A program made the position numbers and the translations under genes. Source: Dinochytrium kinnereticum (Eukaryota; Chytridiomycota; Chytridiomycetes; Chytridiales; Chytridiaceae). Taken from it: 64,000 nucleotides of DNA. Shown here piece after piece: positions 60,358 to 64,000 of this stretch. Every line of letters begins with the position of its first letter. Within the stretch, counting starts at the first letter, position 1. The notes beneath the pieces are model-generated. The model did no database searches, was not told where the DNA came from, and saw only the letters and a program-made list of their open reading frames with translations. The DNA lies in NCBI GenBank assembly GCA_027604005.1, contig JADGJT010000015.1, forward strand, positions 1-64,000, written 5' to 3'.

Positions 60358-63300
60358 ATGCCCCCCAAGCAGAACAGAGTGGACGAAAGCAGCGATGACG
60401 ACTTTGTCAAGGACATCGGGTCCGCCAGCAACTCGCGGCGATCTTCGCGGAGTGCATGTAGGAAAGGTATTGGGGAGCTCATCTTTAATATTTTGTGAAG
60501 CCAAGAAGGCCAAAATTGCTTTGAAGGCAAATGTGGAAGACAGATCTTCAGCTGAAGGCTCAGACGACGAAGGTTTTAAGTGACTATTGGCGATGAGTTA
60601 ATGGATTCTAGCTGACATATGGGAGGAAGATAGCTATTCGTCGTCAGGTTCTAGCGATTTCCAGAGTTCACGATCCTTCCGCGCAAGTGGCCCAGTTTCA
60701 TTGCCACATTCCACAAACTCAACACCTCTGGGAATAACCCCTCCAGATAGTGAAGAAAGGTGATAATGGCTAATATAAGTTGTCAAGGCGCTCATGGTCA
60801 ATATTTTAGAGAGGAAATGGATGTCGATGTGGATGACGGCACAGCACAGTCAAGTCACTCCACTTCTCGACATAGTCGACCCCATGGCCGAAGGGGACGA
60901 CCGAACTCTGATAGCAATCCAATCGCATTGGAAGTTTCTGAGGCAGTGGATCCATCAAGTCTTGGTAGTGATGCCGATTCGGAGAGCGAGAATTCCAACC
61001 GTCCTTCTGCAAGCCGGCGACGGAATGGTATCAGTGCAGCTGTCAGCCGTCGCAACCGCCGGAGTGAGAGAACTCCAAAGCCATCAGCATCGGTTTGTGC
61101 ATGAAATTATTTTCTATCTAAGCCAAGAAGGAGCAGGTTATATCGATGCATCCCGAACTTGCGTCGGTGTGGGACGATCTCCGGGACATGGCTGACCTTA
61201 AAGTCCCGGAAGATTTCGTACAACCTCCAGATGTCACTGTCAAGCTTTTACCGTTTCAAATAGAAGGTGGGCTGATCCGTGTTTTGTATTATAATTTGGG
61301 ATAGGCGTTCATTGGTTAATGAATCAGGAAGAAAGTCGGGTATAGGATATCTCCAATTATTTGACATTAACTTGATATGACTTCCCGTGCACTTAATTCT
61401 TTAATCGATTGAAGTTCAACGGCGGAATCTTAGGTACCTGCTTCAAGATGTTTCACATAAACTCACTCATTAGCCGATGAAATGGGCATGGGAAAAACAA
61501 TTCAACTGATATCACTTCTTGTTTCTAAACCTGATGTGAAGCCGAATTTGGTGCTGACACCGACAGTGTAGGTTCCTTATGTTTTGGGCTCCTTCTTAAG
61601 TTCTCGTCCAGTGCTATTTTGCAGTGGCTTGCTGAAATTAAAAATCGAACCAACAATTACCTTAGTGTATGTCTTTTTCATGGTAATGGAAACATCTTTG
61701 ATATTGCTTAAATTTTTAAGGGGCAACTAGAGAGACCTCCAAAGCGAAGCTCATGAGCTATGACATTGTTCTTTCCACTTATGCTATTGTCGAGAATTCA
61801 TTTAGAAAGGAGAATTCTGGATTTAAACGGCAGGGGAAATTAGTTAAAGAAAAGTCTTTAATCCACTCCATTGATTGGGGTAGAGTCGTTCTGGACGAAG
61901 CTCACGCAATCAAGGATCGTTCTTGTTCAACCGCGAGAGCCGTGTTTAATCTGAAATGCCGGTACAAGTGGTCACTAAGTGGTACGCCTTTGCAAAATCG
62001 TGTCGGGGAGCTATATTCGTTGATTAGGTTCTTGAATGCTGGTTTGAATGCTTTTATCTTTTTCAAGCTGATATCTTAGATCCGTTTTCGTATTATTTCT
62101 GCAAGAAATGCCCTTGCAAAAGTCAAAAATGGAGCTTTACAGATCGCCGGAATTGCGGTAAGTTTTTCAGAGACTGCCCTCCAAAGCTAACGTAATTAGA
62201 TTTCTGCGGACATACCTCACACTCTCACTTCTGCTGGTGGAACGCAGAGATTTTGAAGCCCATTCAAAAGTATGGGGGTGCTGGCGAAGGTTTGGTGGCT
62301 TTCCGAAAGCTAGGCCTGCTATTGGACAAAATTATGCTGCGAAGAACAAAACTAGAACGAGCAGACGACCTTGGACTTCCTCCGCGTGTTATTTCGGTTC
62401 GCCGTGATGTTTTTAATGAAGCGGAAGAAGAATTGTACGAAAGTTTATATTCGGATTCGAGACGGCAATTCTCGACCTACGTAGCGGCCAACACAGTTTT
62501 GAATAACTATGCGAGTATTTTCTCACTTCTTTCACGAATGCGGTTAGCAGTAAACCACCCAGGTAGATAAATACATATATTTTGTACTTATGCAATTATA
62601 GATTTGGTAACATCGAAGCTCTCGCTTACTGATAAGGTATGTTTGTTATCAGGGCAGATGATAAATCTTGCAGTTATCAAAAACCTTAGTCTGCGGTATT
62701 TGCCAAGACGAGGCCGAGGATCCTATTCTTTCAAAATGCAAGCACGTTTTCTGCCGAGAAGACATTAGGCAGTATCTGCTTTCTTTTCCAGAGGGACAAA
62801 AGGTTACATGTCCAACATGTTACAAAGTTTTGTCTATCGATCTATCGCAAGAAGAATACGAAAATAACCTCAAAGGTGAAGAGGCGCCGAAAGTCTCCAT
62901 TATCAATCAAATTGATATGAGTAAATGGAGGAGTAGCACGAAAATTGAAGGTTTGCTCTGTTATAAATATGAAATATAACTGTGTTAAGCTTTGGTCGAA
63001 GAACTTGACGCCCTTCAAAAACAAGATTCTACCCTCAAATCAATTGTATTCTCTCAGTTTGTCGCTTTTCTTGATCTAATTCAATGGCGGCTGACGCGCG
63101 CGGGGTTCTCGTGCGTGAAGTTGGATGGACGAATGTCTCCTGAAGCCCGCAACGTCGTGATATCAAATTTTATGACTGACCCAACTGTCACAATCTTTTT
63201 GGTATCTCTCAAAGCCGGAGGGGTTGCCTTGAACCTTACCGAAGCCTCCCGTGTTTTCAGTAAATGGATTAATTTCTTTTAAGGTGCTGATCAGTTATAG

Positions 63301-63601
63301 TTTTGGATCCATGGTGGAATCCGGCGGTGGAAGATCAGGCCTTCGATCGCATTCATAGGCTTGGGCAAACCAGGCCTATTAAAATTACACGACTAATTAT
63401 AGAAAATTCAATTGAATCACGAATTCTGCAACTTCAAGAGAAAAAGAAGATGCTTTTCCAATCAACAGTTGGAAAAGATATCGACGCGCTCGCTAAGGTT
63501 CATATCCCCCCACCCCCCTTCTTTTTTTTTTTCTACGAATATGTCTAATGAACCACTCTCAGCTCTCTGAAGATGACCTTCGCTTTCTCTTTGTTCTTTG
63601 A
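60358..63601 (+). CDS. RAD16: RAD16-like SNF2 ATPase with RING finger (global-genome nucleotide excision repair)
   Basis: Rad16 acts with Rad7 to find lesions in silent DNA and has E3 ligase function. An acidic, Ser-rich N terminus ([16 protein letters not shown]) precedes the helicase: [10 protein letters not shown], then HWLMNQEES, Walker [16 protein letters not shown] (about 61470-61515), [47 protein letters not shown]. The C3HC4 RING is inserted in the helicase as the family requires ([23 protein letters not shown], about 62692-62823). Lobe 2: [58 protein letters not shown]. It ends [11 protein letters not shown]. Many introns. Confidence 0.94.
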
Positions 63602-63631
63602 GACACCAATTTGTATCACCCGTACTCCAAC

Positions 63632-64000
63632 ATGTACCGTTCACAAGTGGCAACGCTGTTAATGGCATTTGCATGGAGCTGTAACGAAAAATAAACTACC
63701 GTCGCCACTCATATGATTTAGCATCCACTGCATTTGCCGACACAAGCTTCCTGCAGAAGTCCATGTACCAGGGCATCTCAACGCAGGGCTGCACAAAAAT
63801 ACTGGATGGGAAGCAAGAGTATGGATGTTCAAGTAGGAGTCCGCAGGCTATTGTATTCTAATCTGCAGGCTCAATAACCAGCGGTGTCCTCTATAGCATC
63901 ACTTCTGAGAGTGAAGTAGATATCTTTAGCAGTTCCAAGGATCTATTCACGAAATATGCAGTTGTGATGCCTTTCAATATGTTTACTCCGTACGCAACCC
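63632..64000 (+). CDS. Probable nicastrin, gamma-secretase subunit (5' part, cut by window end)
   Basis: Nicastrin is the large glycoprotein subunit of gamma-secretase. Exon 1 encodes a signal peptide (MYRSQVATLLMAFAWS). Over a 41-nt intron follow QKSMYQGISTQGCTKILDGK and QEYGCSS, then over a 36-nt intron SITSGVLYSITSESE and YAVVMPFNMFTPY. The order cysteine, RLLN/KILDG-like segment, GC(Q/S)SS, G.TGV(I/L), then a Y(M/A)VV(L/M) strand fits the nicastrin N terminus. The remainder lies outside the window. It begins 30 bp after the RAD16 stop on the same strand. Confidence 0.62.

Overview
This is nuclear DNA from an intron-rich eukaryote, most likely a zoosporic (flagellated) fungus of the chytrid type. 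Genes are densely packed on both strands and split by very short introns, mostly 38-75 nt, with GT(A/G)AG-type donors and TAG/CAG acceptors. The mix of proteins points the same way. General fungal and eukaryotic housekeeping genes lie beside ciliary proteins (DRC11/IQCA1, nephrocystin-4) and proteins shared with animals but absent from yeasts (DPP8/9-like peptidase, TYSND1-type peroxisomal protease, ZZZ3, a probable nicastrin). Exon boundaries were read by eye from splice sites plus family conservation. Gene ends are more reliable than every internal junction.

Layout: 0.5-6.3 kb has TFIIB and a DPP8/9-like peptidase (both minus). 6.7-11.4 kb is a kinesin-like gene with a decayed motor. 11.5-17.4 kb has a proteasome-assembly chaperone, mitochondrial-type adenylate kinase and DRC11. 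17.8-20.0 kb has ERH and ornithine decarboxylase antizyme with its +1 frameshift site (minus). 20.3-26.7 kb is NPHP4, and 26.8-31.4 kb the DHX37/Ecm16 helicase. 32.1-34.6 kb holds the decayed remains of a Fanzor (eukaryotic TnpB-like) gene. 34.6-44 kb has UBC12, uL13m, PSMD5, UTP15, uL23m, TYSND1 and ZZZ3. 44.2-51.6 kb has NDUFA1, OTUD6, SLX4, USE1, MED22, a PEX26-like protein and SAP30BP. 51.7-64 kb has a coiled-coil protein ending in a CaaX box, uracil phosphoribosyltransferase, an unidentified large helical protein, CDC27/APC3, RAD16 and the start of a probable nicastrin.

Neighbours often share very short divergent promoters (start codons 16-36 bp apart in four pairs), and one convergent pair overlaps at the stop codons. 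Themes recur (proteasome: PSMG1, PSMD5; peroxisome: TYSND1, PEX26; cilium: DRC11, NPHP4; mitochondrial ribosome: uL13m, uL23m), but the order looks like ordinary eukaryotic gene order, not a functional cluster. The most notable items are the antizyme frameshift, a duplicated TFIIB terminal exon, the Fanzor remnant, the motor-dead kinesin and the CaaX coiled-coil protein.
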